Shown here one piece after another: positions 20,084-30,392 of a stretch of DNA of 64,000 nt. The position numbers were made by a program, and so were the translations under genes. The DNA is taken from assembly GCA_030295235.1 (NCBI GenBank), contig AP026146.1, forward strand, positions 434,001 through 498,000, in the 5' to 3' direction. The stretch is from Fistulifera solaris. Its lineage: Eukaryota > Bacillariophyta > Bacillariophyceae > Naviculales > Stauroneidaceae. Position 1 is the stretch's first letter. Each line of letters begins with the position of its first letter. The notes beneath the pieces are model-generated. The model was not told the origin of the DNA, searched no databases, and was given only the letters and a program-made list of their open reading frames with translations.

Positions 20084-21872
20084 TTAATCACGACACAAAG
20101 CGTCCATATTTTCTTCGCGCTCGACACCCTCGTATTTCAAAGTGAAGCGTTGTCTCCGTCTTCGTCTCGTCAGGGAGATGATCCAGCAGGATAAGAGTAC
20201 CATACATATCAGTAAAACGAGCGCACCCATCACAATCCACTTTAAACGGTTCGAGGCCATTCCACCGCAACATACACACGACCGTGCCACACTTTGCTCT
20301 AAATCTTGTCGTTGCGTCGAGATGCGAAACTCTTGACCATACACAAACGTCTTCATCATGGCGAATGCCACATGAGGTACATCGAGCGGAACCATGTGAC
20401 CCGCATTCAGCACTTTCAAATAAAACAAGTCTCTATATTGTTTGATGTATCCCGCCAGTTGATTGTCGACCAGAAACGCGTACCGATCTGCCATTCTCCA
20501 TGCCTCTCGATGTTCCCACGGCATGTTCTCCAACGCCGCTTCGGTGCCTACATGATGACACACCATATCCAAGACACCATTGTAAAACAGCAATCGCACA
20601 TTTTGTTCCAAAAGAAACTTAATTTCGGGTATAACACCGTGTCCATCCAAGTGTCCGAGTTGGTGGAGAGGTTCTTTTGACATTCGGCAAACGGCAACAA
20701 GGCGGTGGAAGCCGCTTCCGCCGCATGCAGGGCTTCTAAAACCGAGTCATTACGCAAATACGCTTCCAAGGTTGATTTCCCCGGGGGAAAGGTCCGAGGT
20801 CCGGTCTTGTATTCGACACGACGAACATCGAACTTCGATACCTTGTATTCGGAATCCTTGCCCATGGATTGATGAACGATATCGGGTATTAAATTGTCAC
20901 ACACGGAGGACACTTCGGGCAAATGGCGTTGACATTGACGTTCTTTCGTCATTTCCGCATGTACTTCGGACAATCCGACCAATCCCATCCCGTACGCGGC
21001 TCGAGCACCCGCGTATTGATGGTACGGATCAATCCATCCATTGCCAATGGCGGCACCATGAATCGGTATTTGTAACTTTGAATGTTGATTTTGTTGTAAT
21101 ATGTGGGTCAGAAAGAGAGGAATGTATCGTCCCGCATAACTTTCGCCAGCAAAGAAGACTCGTCGATGGACGGTATGGTTGGATGCGAATTTGTCGGCGT
21201 GCAATCGAAAGAAAAGATTGCAAAAAGGAGTAGAAATCGGTTTGCAGTTGTTCATCTGCTGTGGTATAGGTGTTTTGATCTGTTTTGTAACTAAGTCCTG
21301 TCCCAATGGGTTGATCGATGTACAACATGTAAGCGGGAAGACGATGCCAACTGTGTTCCGATGGCTGGATCTTTTCGTCTTGTACCTTAAAAGGTCCATT
21401 TTCGAGAAAGACACCATTCATACTAGAACAACCGGGTCCTCCATTTAACCAAATAATCAAGGGAACATCTGGATCGTCGATTTTGGTCGTTTCAGTTGTT
21501 GTATCCGGTGCAAAAAGCCAGTAAAAGAAAAAAGCGAGTCCCATCGGATGAAACCGGCAAATGCCCCGCCCAATGAGCCGTTAACAAGTAATGTGAAATG
21601 TTGGGTAAATTTGACACCAAATGATCATCGGGATGCTTCGGTATAGTTGCTTGAAAGGGAAAAGCTCGTCGTCGTCGTCCCGCAACGCGTCGTTGTCTTT
21701 GCCAAAAGGAAGAATGACGAGTGCAACTTTTCGTCGGCCAAAGACGAATTGCTCGACTTTGCTTCCAGTTCAGTATTGCGACAAGTAACGCGACACATAT
21801 ATACGCCATGGGACCTAATAGCAACTGATTGTTTCTGTCTTTTTGGTTTGAAAATGAACGACAACGATCCAT
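20084..21872 (-). CDS. serine carboxypeptidase (S10) with C-terminal membrane anchor
   Basis: About 595 residues. The N-terminus has a signal anchor (MAYICVALLVAILNW after a short polar lead). S10 hallmarks in order: HWAGHLPV, PLIIWLNGGPGCSSMNG, FFAGESYAGRYIPLFL (catalytic Ser), then FYNGVLDMVC (Asp) and LNAGHMVPLD (His). Near the end WIVMGALVLLICMVLLSCWI is a membrane helix followed by a basic tail, as in KEX1-type Golgi carboxypeptidases that trim propeptides. The frame breaks three times: extra base in the A run 21528-21533, extra base at 21212-21215, missing base near 20637. Correcting these gives 596 codons exactly. I treat it as one intact gene. Confidence 0.9.
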
Positions 21873-22056
21873 GATGTATACAAATAATGAAAAAATGCGG
21901 CGCCGTCGTTGGGTCGTCGTCGTTGTCGTTTTTGTGCGACTGACGTCTTTGCACCGTAAGGCTAAGGTTTTGAGAGGTGCAGTGGTTGTTTTGAGTGTCA
22001 CGGAACTACCAGGTATATTGAGCCCATTCTTTCTCAAATAAATTGAAAAAATGATG

Positions 22057-22065
22057 TACTCCGTA
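22057..22065. promoter_or_regulatory. TACTCCGTA motif
   Basis: Exact copy, about 185 bp upstream of the carboxypeptidase ATG. Confidence 0.5.
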
Positions 22066-22163
22066 ATAAATTTTAAATATAATGCGATAAAGGCACTATG
22101 GCTTACTTTAGCTAGCAGAAGGAATGGAGCTTTAACAGCAGTCTGTCGTGGAAAATCCTGATT

Positions 22164-22184
22164 CATGACTGGATCGTGGTCGTG
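22164..22184 (+). repeat. hairpin palindrome, copy K (degenerate)
   Basis: CATGACTG with right arm GGTCGTG. The flank (ACAGAGGGTCGTTTACACTC) aligns with that of copy F, so the relationship extends about 50 bp past the hairpin. Confidence 0.5.
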
Positions 22185-22385
22185 ACAGAGGGTCGTTTAC
22201 ACTCGGGTCTACAGTGAAAACAGATGATGGCGATTTTCAATGTTTTTTCGACATTAACCATCGAGGTGTGTGTTTCAAGTAATGCTAAAAACATTACCCT
22301 ATACCATAACATGATTTTCGACGTATCAAGGACGCTCACCAGGTGGAAGGTGGTGCGTATGGACCATTCTACGATATCCCCGATT

Positions 22386-22406
22386 CATGACTCGAATGCA
22401 GTCGTG
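22386..22406 (+). repeat. hairpin palindrome, copy C
   Basis: CATGACT, then CGAAT, then GCAGTCGTG. It lies 222 bp from copy K, between divergent genes. Confidence 0.6.
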
Positions 22407-22857
22407 GTCCATAGTTCATATTGATTTTAAACTATTTAACCTATCTCTCATGATTGGCACCGGTTGCAGCCAGTAGATGTCCTACTTCACTTCATGTACG
22501 GCTGTATTATGGTCCATGATGTTTGAAAGGTAATTTATGTCAAAGAGCGTCTATGCAGCACACCTCGTCGTTTTCTCGTCCTCAACCATTTCGATGTCGT
22601 ACAATAAATAAACACCTAAGCAAAAACCTTCCGTTGGCTTATTAAGGTACTTTCTTGTTGACAGAAATGTACGTGAGGTACGTCCGATCGCGCACGCGTT
22701 CTCAACCGACACGTTTCATTTTTTTTTCATCCGCAACTCGTGCAGCAAAACGATTTCACTTCAGGGATTACGAGATTATAGATAAAATTGTTTGCTATAT
22801 CCTCTCTCTCTCTCATTCATTCTTTTTTCGACACACTCCAACACAACACGAATTAGG

Positions 22858-24647
22858 ATGAATCCCTTCTTAATCGTGAGCATGGCCGTGGGCTTGGGCA
22901 TTCTCCTCGTTGGTGGATTCTACTTTTTGGTCTATTATCAACATCCCGACGATCGCAATGAAGCATATATTCCGAAATTCGTCGTTTTGTTTGGTTTTGT
23001 CTTGGCGGGTGCGACCGTCCTCATGTTTCCACTTGATGTGGCGAACAATGAAGGTTATGCGGGTGCGTGCATTATGTACAATGTCTGTTTATTTACATTC
23101 ATTTCCTTATGGACACACCTTTCTGATCCTTGTTTCATGTTATTATTCTTAATATTATTATTTTCCGTATTCTTTGCTTCTTGTCTTTGTTGATTCGCAA
23201 AACAGGATGTCAAGGATATGATACCGAATTTTGTGGGGGACTCGATATGGAACTCTTATGGAGTATTGTGTTTATCCTCATACCGCTTTGGGTGTTTTGT
23301 CTCATTCCTTTCATGACATTTTATTACGAAGCCGATGATGGGATGCTCATGGCCGGGACGGTCTATTCTCCCAATCCTGTCAAACGATCTCGTTTGGGAG
23401 AAGCCTTGTGTTATCAAATCTTTGTATTGATGATTGTCGGAGCATTCTTTGTGGGATTGTATTTTACCTTATCCGACGCGGAGATTCCCGTACAAGATTA
23501 CACAGCATCCCAAGGCATTGGTTTAATTACGGCCGACAATGCTTTCACGTTTCCGTCATTAGGAGGCGGCAATAGTTCGAGTTTCAAAGTCAACATGTTA
23601 GTCCCCATGCGTCCCAGTGATGAAGCGTGGCTCAATAACATGGAAGAAACGGGAGAAGAAACCATTGTTTTGCAAGTGGATATTCCAACTTTCTTTGCCA
23701 ATCTCATGGCTTGGCTGGGTTGGTTCTTGTTTGCTCTCTTTGGAGGCATCGGCTTGGCCGCATTGCCCATTGATTTGATCCTGGCGTACACGAATCGACC
23801 GCGCGTATTGGATCCGGTGGAATACGCTGAAATTCAACTCAATTTACGAGAACGTGTGAATGAATTGGTCGAAGTCGGAGAAATGCTCAAAATTGAACGA
23901 GATGAACGAGCACAAATCGGCTTAAAGGGAACTTTGTTTAGTTTCGATGCCGAGCGTCGCAAAGCTGCCCGAGATGAGCGACAGGCATTGATTGGTTTCA
24001 AGCAAGCGGTCTTTTTGCTCGAAAAAGATACGGAAGATTTCAAAGCGGCCACAGTCAGTCGCGATAGCTACAATCCGTTGATTCCGTATGCGTCACTCTT
24101 GTTGGGCTTGTGTTCCATCGGCATCAGCTTGCTTTGGTTCGCGCACGTCATTCTCTACGTCTTCCCGTCACCGCCGTTAATGACCTTCTTGAACGAATAC
24201 TTTGTCTGGTTCGATCAGTGGTTCCCCTTGTTTGGAGTGTTATCGGTCGCCCTCTTCACCTTGTACTTGCTGTTATGTGCCGTCAAGGGATGCTTCAAAT
24301 TCGGAATACGTTTCTTTTTGTTTCACATTCATCCCATGATTCCGGGCAAGACGTACATGTCCTCCTTCATGTTCAACACGGCCTTGGTACTCTTGTGCGC
24401 ACTGCCTGTAGTGCAATTCAGTCAATTGGCATTTGCGGATTATGGGGCATATTCTGAAATTAGACAACTGTTTGGTGTGCAAATTCAAAATTTGAAGTTC
24501 TTTTCGTGGTTTTGGGAGAGTCACATCTTCATTTACGTTTTCATGGGTTTAAGTGTGGTGACGACCCTGTACTTGTTCTGTAAGCCGAAAGATCAGGCCG
24601 CGAGTGGAAAAGAGTTAAAGAAACGAATTGGATCTCGAAGAAGTTGA
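22858..24647 (+). CDS. LMBR1-like multi-pass membrane protein
   Basis: Two exons, 22858-23062 and 23206-24647 (143-bp intron, the longest seen here), 548 residues. About nine hydrophobic helices are visible, for example VSMAVGLGILLVGGFYFLVY, WSIVFILIPLWVFCLIPFM and LMAWLGWFLFALFGGIGLAA. The combination of N-terminal helices with FPLDVAN, a central charged coiled segment (about 260-330) and GMSF-like repeated helices after it matches the LMBR1/LIMR family. Human members include the lysosomal cobalamin exporter LMBRD1 and lipocalin-receptor-like proteins. LMBRD2-like or LMBRD1-like cannot be decided. ATG 22858 begins MNPFLIVSMAV, directly a TM helix. Confidence 0.8.
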
Positions 24648-25129
24648 ATCGGCCAGGGGAGATTTAGCAGTCTATTCTGACATGGGGGCGTCCGAATGGA
24701 ATACGAGTATGACCAGCTGTGAAATACATCTTGTAAAAAAGTTACCTTGTTCCGACTTTTCGTGTTACAAACTAGTGATTAAAAGGAGCGTGCAGGAATC
24801 TATGCGTAGAAGTCCTCTTCCAGTGTGCTTTATGGTTCACGTTTTCACTAAGTTCCATTACTCTTTACGCTACCTGTCATCTTTTTCCATCTGTGATGAC
24901 CGTCGCAAATAAATCAAAATGTATAGAACATGGAGCGAACGACCCTAGAGCAGAAGCAAAATCCGCCTCACTCATGACTGAAATTCAGTCTTGGAGGAAA
25001 ACAGACAACACTTTGGTGCTATAGTACTTTGTAAATCCGGGTGATCTTATACGCGGCATTTGTAAAACAATTTACGTTCTGTAGTATTTATTATTTACCT
25101 CCATGATTTTTGCGTGATATAAAAGAACC
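24648..25129. other. intergenic, one palindrome
   Basis: About 480 bp between two + genes. It holds hairpin copy D (24973) and nothing else recognisable. Confidence 0.5.
24973..24993 (+). repeat. hairpin palindrome, copy D
   Basis: CATGACTG, AAATT, CAGTCTTG. The following ACACTTTGG and ATAGTACTTTG are shared with copies E and F. It is 136 bp upstream of the TatD-type gene. Confidence 0.7.
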
Positions 25130-26218
25130 ATGATGCGTAAGTTGTGGTCATTTTATTCTTCATTCTTGATCACTGCGCGAGCCTTTCCACGCTCTTCTAC
25201 TACCTCCTTCTTAGCTTTGCTCCGTCATCAACCACCAAGAACCCGCTTCATGAGCGCCTCCGACACTTCCTCTCACCAACAGCCACCGCGCTTTGTCGAC
25301 ATTGGTGCCAATTTATTAGACGACCGCTACATCAAAGGTATTTATCGGGGGACGTTTCGTCACGAACCGGATTTGGATTTGGTCATTGAACGATCCATCG
25401 CCGCGGGAGTGCAACATTTACTTTTGACGGCGGGGACGATTGCCGAAAGTCGGGCGGCTGTCCGAGCCGTACGAGAATGGCGCACCCGATATCCCCAAAT
25501 GACCGTCGGGTGTACCGTTGGAGTTCATCCCACACGATGTCAACAAGTCTTTGTCGACACGAATGTTCCCGCCGAGAATTTGTTACAAGAATTGCTCGAA
25601 ATTGCTCAAGATGGAATGAAAGATCAGAGTGTCTTGGCCATCGGAGAGATTGGTTTGGATTATGAACGACTGGAATTTTGTCCCAAAGAGATTCAACAAC
25701 AATTTTTGATCCAACAACTCCAACACGTCGCGAAACCCACTGGATTGCCTCTCTTTCTGCACAATCGCAACGTGGGGACCGATTTATATGACATATTACA
25801 GCAAAACAAAGATTGCTGGACGAGACACAAAGGCGTTGTTCATTCGTTTGACGATACACTGGACATAGCGGAACTGTTCTTGTCCGACTTTTACATTGGT
25901 CTCAATGGATGCAGTTTACGGACCGAGGAGAGTCTGAAGGTTGTGCAAGCGTTGCCGCTCGATCGGATTCTGCTGGAAACGGATTGTCCGTATTGCGAAG
26001 TCCGTGCCGCGCATCCAGGGTATGCTTACATTCAAACGCACTTTGAAGCAAAAGCCGAAAAGAAGTTTGAGCGGGGAAAATGCGTCAAAAGCCGACAAGA
26101 GCCCTGTCACATTATTCAAGTGGCCGAGGTCATTGCTGGAGTGAAGCAAATACCGTTGCTGGAAGTTTCGGAAGCTTGTTTTCACAACTCGATAGCTTGC
26201 TTCTTTTCCAACGAATGA
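25130..26218 (+). CDS. TATDN1: TatD-type metal-dependent nuclease (TATDN1 orthologue)
   Basis: 362 residues, single exon. An N-terminal extension of about 55 residues, basic and Ser/Thr-rich, looks like an organelle presequence, with a second ATG (MSASDTSSHQQP) inside. The core follows human TATDN1 closely: FVDIGANLLDDRYIKGIYRG, VGVHPTRCQQVF, LAIGEIGLDYERLEFCPKE, LPLFLHNRN, GVVHSFD, GLNGCSLRTEESL, LLETDCPYCEV and EPCHIIQVAEVI. TatD nucleases are TIM-barrel metallo-hydrolases with 3'-5' exonuclease activity, linked to DNA repair and degradation. Metal ligands His, Glu and Asp are at the usual places. Confidence 0.93.
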   Translation: MMRKLWSFYSSFLITARAFPRSSTTSFLALLRHQPPRTRFMSASDTSSHQQPPRFVDIGANLLDDRYIKGIYRGTFRHEPDLDLVIERSIAAGVQHLLLTAGTIAESRAAVRAVREWRTRYPQMTVGCTVGVHPTRCQQVFVDTNVPAENLLQELLEIAQDGMKDQSVLAIGEIGLDYERLEFCPKEIQQQFLIQQLQHVAKPTGLPLFLHNRNVGTDLYDILQQNKDCWTRHKGVVHSFDDTLDIAELFLSDFYIGLNGCSLRTEESLKVVQALPLDRILLETDCPYCEVRAAHPGYAYIQTHFEAKAEKKFERGKCVKSRQEPCHIIQVAEVIAGVKQIPLLEVSEACFHNSIACFFSNE

Positions 26219-26456
26219 GTAGTAAGTAGGAAGGAAAATGTTTCGGGCTGGCCAAGTAATATAAGCATGAAGAATCACGATGTGGTACCTACTTGAGCCA
26301 GGGGAACCTTAGCTGTCTAATACCGGTGGGATAGCAGGGCTCGACGAGAACTCTCGAAAAAAATGAAGATCCTGTTCGTTGGAAAAGGTGATGATTGATG
26401 ATCGATGCGAACAATGAAAGAGTACCCTTTGCGCTTTGCATGCCAATAAAGACACG

Positions 26457-27230
26457 ATGAAGATCTCATTAATCTTGTTATCTCTATTACCATGGACCCC
26501 TACCAGAACTGCAGACTCGTTCCTGCTTGTGACTTCCTTTCTGGTAAGGAAAGGCGGTCTTTCGGAACAACACAATCATAGCAGTGTCTCTTTGGAGAAC
26601 CAGCGGATGAATACGGACTTGGCCGTGACCATCGAACCGGCAATAGAGGACGTATCCAAGCCTCAAAAGAAACATTCACTTCTCGTTACACTTTGGATCC
26701 ATTTGATCAGTGTTTTCATCCTCGCCAATTACCGCCTCGAACACTGCTGGCCTCCCGCTCTTGCCTCCATTTCCGTTGCTCAACTCAGTTTCGTCCATGC
26801 CGTGAGTGCGATGCTCTTTTCGGGAAGTATCATAACCACGACTGTGCTCGAATGGCTGGTCGTCGCTGGTCGAGACGCGGCCGTGCAACAATTCTGGTTT
26901 GATAAAGTCCCTCAAGTGGAACAATTTCTGGTCATTCCGGCCTTGACAGGCTCCATGGTGTCCGGTGTGGCGCAAGCCTTTGCGTATTATGGGAGCCTAC
27001 GATATGCACCTCGTCATGTGAAGAGTAGTATGCACGTGTTGACTCTGTTTGGTTTATGGTGGGGTATCACGGATCGGACCACGCAAGGGAAAGCATATGA
27101 AGCGACTTTGCTACAACCCGGGGTGACACTAGACGTTCCGGCCGTTTTCCAGCAGCGACGTATCTCGAACCTAGTTTCTTGTCTGTTTATAGTCGTCCTT
27201 TATGGAATAATGATACTGAAGCCAAGATAA
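26457..27230 (+). CDS. predicted multi-pass membrane protein, unknown
   Basis: About 257 residues from ATG 26457, which opens MKISLILLSLLPW, a signal peptide or first helix. After a polar stretch come hydrophobic segments LLVTLWIHLISVFILANY, SFVHAVSAMLFSGSIITTTVL, SMVSGVAQAFAYYGSL and NLVSCLFIVVLYGIMI. Between them are charged loops with a conserved-looking SSMHVLTLFGLWWGITDRTT. I do not recognise the family. The ATG is preferred because the upstream in-frame extension has no methionine codon. Confidence 0.6.
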   Translation: MKISLILLSLLPWTPTRTADSFLLVTSFLVRKGGLSEQHNHSSVSLENQRMNTDLAVTIEPAIEDVSKPQKKHSLLVTLWIHLISVFILANYRLEHCWPPALASISVAQLSFVHAVSAMLFSGSIITTTVLEWLVVAGRDAAVQQFWFDKVPQVEQFLVIPALTGSMVSGVAQAFAYYGSLRYAPRHVKSSMHVLTLFGLWWGITDRTTQGKAYEATLLQPGVTLDVPAVFQQRRISNLVSCLFIVVLYGIMILKPR

Positions 27231-27620
27231 AAGTCCGCGTAGAATAACTGTAACCTGGTCTTAACAATTGAATATTGAATACTGTACTGCAACACTCACG
27301 AATCACAGATTATAAATCATTTTATCGTGGAGTGATTGTATTGTGTTCTTAGTGAGTGCGGAGTAGTTTGTAGTAGAGTTTCGCTGCTACAGTACCAGTA
27401 CTTTGTACTTGGTTAGGTCCATCAAACATTCCCATGACTGAATTTTGACAAGTAGTCATGAATCATCGTCGTATGTATGGTTCAACGTGTTTGATCTTTT
27501 CGCAACGTTTCATCTCGTCCGCATCTCGCTGCCACTTTTTTTGGCTTTCCATTCGAGGTGATAGCAAATTTTATCATTTCTCGTCTATTCTGTCAACACC
27601 GTCATCAGCAAATTACAACC
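27231..27620. other. intergenic, palindrome copy H
   Basis: 390 bp between two + genes. It holds the long-loop palindrome at 27433 and a GTACCAGTAC patch at 27392. Confidence 0.5.
27433..27460 (+). repeat. hairpin palindrome, copy H (long loop)
   Basis: CATGACTG with right arm AGTCATG after a 13-base loop. It is 160 bp upstream of the MPC fusion gene. Confidence 0.55.
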
Positions 27621-28448
27621 ATGTTTTCGGTTGCCTCCAGAAAACTAGCCGCCGCCGCTTTTTCACGCTCTCGAACGGCAGTTCGACGATTGGCGGAAAA
27701 AGTCGAACCCGTGCAAAAAGAAGCAGCCAAAGAAGCAGCGACGAAAAAGTCTTGGTGGAGTTCTCCAGAATGGTGGGGTGTAGCCGGTGGAATTGCGGGA
27801 TGGGGTATTTCTGGATCGGCTATTTGGGATGCTTATCATCAGGGTCCAGAAGTCATTTCCTTGACCATGACGCCAGTATTGATCGTCTACAGTACTCTCT
27901 TTGCCGTATGGAGTTACACGATCGTTCCCAAGAATTTTCTTCTCATGAGTTGCCATCTCGCCAATATTGGTGCACAAGTCAATCAATTACGGCGCTCGAT
28001 TGAGTACAAACTCGAAAATGGCGAACACGATCAAGTCAATGACATGGCCCGAAAAGCGGCCGTGGGCGGTGCCGTCTTGGCCGGAGCCGTTCTGGGAGCC
28101 CCCATGATCCGGAAAAGTTTGATGGATATGAATGCCGGTATTGTGTCTTCCATTGCCGCCGCTCCGGCGGGTCCCTTCACGGTCCACTTTTGGGCCCCCA
28201 TGTCCAAATGGCTCATTTCCGGAGCCAGTTTCCTAGAGTTGGACCGACCGACGGAAAAAATTAGTCTGGCACAGTATTCGGCACTGACCGTCACCGGACT
28301 CTTCTTTTCACGGTACTCATTGTTGATTGTTCCCATCAACTACAATTTGAGCGCCGTCAATGTTGCGCTCTTTCTCAGTTCGGCGTGGCATTTAGGTCGC
28401 AAGATTAAAGCAGATTTTTTGGATGGTGGAGCCAAGAAAGAGGAGTAA
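27621..28448 (+). CDS. fused mitochondrial pyruvate carrier MPC1-MPC2
   Basis: 275 residues, single exon. MPC1 and MPC2 are normally separate small proteins that form an obligate heterodimer importing pyruvate across the inner mitochondrial membrane. Here residues about 50-140 read like MPC1 (GWGISGSAIWDAYHQGPEVI, then VPKNFLLMSCHLANIGAQVN). Residues about 190-275 read like MPC2 (VHFWAPMSKWLISGASFLEL, DRPTEKISLAQYSALT and FSRYSLLIVPINYNLSAVN). A linker of about 45 residues with small hydrophobic residues (AVGGAVLAGAVLGAP) probably adds a helix. The N-terminus MFSVASRKLAAAAFSRSRTA is a mitochondrial presequence. No frame break. Confidence 0.88.
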   Translation: MFSVASRKLAAAAFSRSRTAVRRLAEKVEPVQKEAAKEAATKKSWWSSPEWWGVAGGIAGWGISGSAIWDAYHQGPEVISLTMTPVLIVYSTLFAVWSYTIVPKNFLLMSCHLANIGAQVNQLRRSIEYKLENGEHDQVNDMARKAAVGGAVLAGAVLGAPMIRKSLMDMNAGIVSSIAAAPAGPFTVHFWAPMSKWLISGASFLELDRPTEKISLAQYSALTVTGLFFSRYSLLIVPINYNLSAVNVALFLSSAWHLGRKIKADFLDGGAKKEE

Positions 28449-28842
28449 TTTGCTCTAAACGTCATGTAGTCTTATCTTATTCTCTATTAGTATCTTTTGA
28501 TCTGCATTCATACGGAAGCGTCCACGATGGTTGTTCGGAAACCGTACACTGTCCCTAGCTATGAACTATGAAGGTGCGTTTCCGCACCAAAACGGACAAA
28601 CTCGGAGCGACAGTGACATGGTTTATAGATATCTCTTACTCGATAGAAGGTCCTAAGTAGGCTTACACAGACTCGAAGACGTTTTGTTCCTAGGAGAAAT
28701 TTTACCGGTGTCAAAAAGCGACGCGTCCTCGCCGATCACAAGAAACGACACAAAAGATTCACGTTCTCCCTTTCAGGACCCTTTGGATCGAAAAAGAGAC
28801 AGGAGGAGCATAACAAGAATATCTAACACAAAGACTGTAAAG
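28449..28842. other. intergenic
   Basis: About 390 bp between two + genes. No hairpin palindrome, TACTCCGTA motif or gene seen. Confidence 0.4.
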
Positions 28843-29934
28843 ATGAAGATACGAAACTTAGCAATCACGCTACTGGCGTGTTGTGGGCTTCCTGCCGCAA
28901 CGTCGATGGATTATCGATATTTTGTCGCTGGAGGAACCTGCGCCGCCATATCACACGGAATTACCACGCCCATTGATGTCATCAAGACGAAAATACAGGC
29001 GAATCCACAGAAATTCAACAAGGGCATGAAAGAAGCTACTTTAACGATTTTGAAAGAAGATGGGCCGGACGCTTTATTGGGTGGGTTAGGGCCGACCGTC
29101 GTTGGATATGGCATTGAAGGTACGTGACAGAAAAAGAGAGAAAATGCTGTATGTAAGGGATCGGTGGGGACTTTGTCAAACCGAATTGCATAACACTAAT
29201 TATGTTTCTACTCTTGACCTTCGATAGGCGCCATGAAATTTGGAGTGTACGAAATTTGTAAACCACTCTTTGCGGCCATCTTTGGAGAACACAACAAACC
29301 GATAGCCTACCTCATGGCGTCCGTCGCGGCGGGCGCCGTTGCCGCCTTGTTACTTTGTCCGATGGAATACACCCGCATTCGCATGGTCACCGATCCCGAC
29401 TACGCCGACCAGGGCTTAATCACAGGTTTTCCTAAACTTGTGAAAGAAGAAGGTCTCCGTCAGACATTCTCGGGACTCTGGGCCATGTTGGCCAAGCAAG
29501 TGCCGTATACCTTTGGGAAGCAGGTATCGTTTGATGTGTTTGCGGGGATTTTATATGCATTTTTTAGTGGGATGGATGAAGCCAAATTAAAGTGGTTCGT
29601 GAGCGTGACAGCCGCTTTCCTGGCATCCCTAGTGGCGTGCATTTTCTCGCAACCGGGGGATATGATTCTTACCGAAACATACCGACCACAAGAAAAGAAA
29701 GGAATGATGAACAGTAAAAATAAAAAGGCTACGAAAAAGTCATCCTCATCACCTGCCGATGACCGAGCCATTCGTGCCGTGGTTCAAAAAATTTATCAAC
29801 GAGGAGGACTGAATGCCTTTTTCACGGGTACACAAGCTAGAATAGTGCATGTTGGAATGATAATTACATCCCAACTGGTCATTTACGACATGGTGAAGCA
29901 AATGCTGGGCTTACCTGCCACGGGATCGCATTAA
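28843..29934 (+). CDS. mitochondrial carrier family, phosphate-carrier-like, with signal peptide
   Basis: Two exons, 28843-29119 and 29228-29934 (108-bp intron), 327 residues. Three SLC25 repeats are visible: GITTPIDVIKTKIQANP with LGPTVVGYGIEGAMKFG, then LLCPMEYTRIRMVTDPDYAD, and SQPGDMILTETYRPQEK. The first two match the phosphate carrier (SLC25A3/PIC) closely. The protein opens with MKIRNLAITLLACCGLPAAT, a cleavable-looking signal peptide that a normal inner-membrane carrier lacks, so targeting through the ER to a plastid-surrounding membrane is possible (inference). A Lys/Ser-rich insertion precedes the last repeat. Confidence 0.85.
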
Positions 29935-30090
29935 TTGCAATTTAATTTTATTGTGGCTAGTAGATGCTACCGAACGAGTTCGAACTCTGTTCAGTATGAG
30001 AAACGGCGCTTTTTCTTAATAGGTTAATAGGAAAGAATGCTGGTTGATGCGATTGTTCTTGGAAAGATCGCTGATCATTCGCTTAAACAA

Positions 30091-30099
30091 TACGGAGTA
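30091..30099. promoter_or_regulatory. TACGGAGTA motif
   Basis: Exact copy about 300 bp upstream of the aspartate kinase ATG. Confidence 0.5.
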
Positions 30100-30119
30100 A
30101 AAAATAATCAATTCAGCCT

Positions 30120-30140
30120 CGTGACTGATATCCAGTCGTG
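30120..30140 (+). repeat. hairpin palindrome, copy E
   Basis: CGTGACTG, ATATC, CAGTCGTG. The downstream flank ends CCATAGTACTTGG, as in copy D. It is 252 bp before the aspartate kinase ATG. Confidence 0.65.
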
Positions 30141-30392
30141 GTAGGTGAGAACCGGTACTCTAGGGCCATAGTACTTGGATTTGTCGCAGAGGTGCGTTAC
30201 TCCGCCTCTTTTCATGTCTCCGTATCATTTTTTTACGTAAAAAGTGCCGTAGCCGTATCCATTCGATAGACACATACACACACGCGAACCGCCGCGAAAC
30301 CAAAAAAAAGCAACGGAAGCAAATTCCAATGAACCCTATTATGGTTGTTGAAGTTGCTTAAACTCGAAACAACTACAACTGAAACAAACAAG

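Larger units (their letters stand above)
21873..22857. other. divergent promoter region with two palindromes
   Basis: About 985 bp between divergent genes, with TACTCCGTA at 22057 and hairpin palindromes at 22164 and 22386. A CT-repeat (22801-22814) lies just before the LMBR1-like ATG. No gene supported. Confidence 0.5.
29935..30392. other. intergenic with TACGGAGTA and palindrome
   Basis: About 460 bp upstream of aspartate kinase. TACGGAGTA at 30091 and hairpin copy E at 30120 lie 21 bp apart, the same pairing as upstream of the STAND ATPase. Confidence 0.55.

Noticed and set aside
22801-22814. CT repeat as a regulatory element
   Set aside because: A simple pyrimidine tract just upstream of an ATG is common in leaders; nothing more specific visible.
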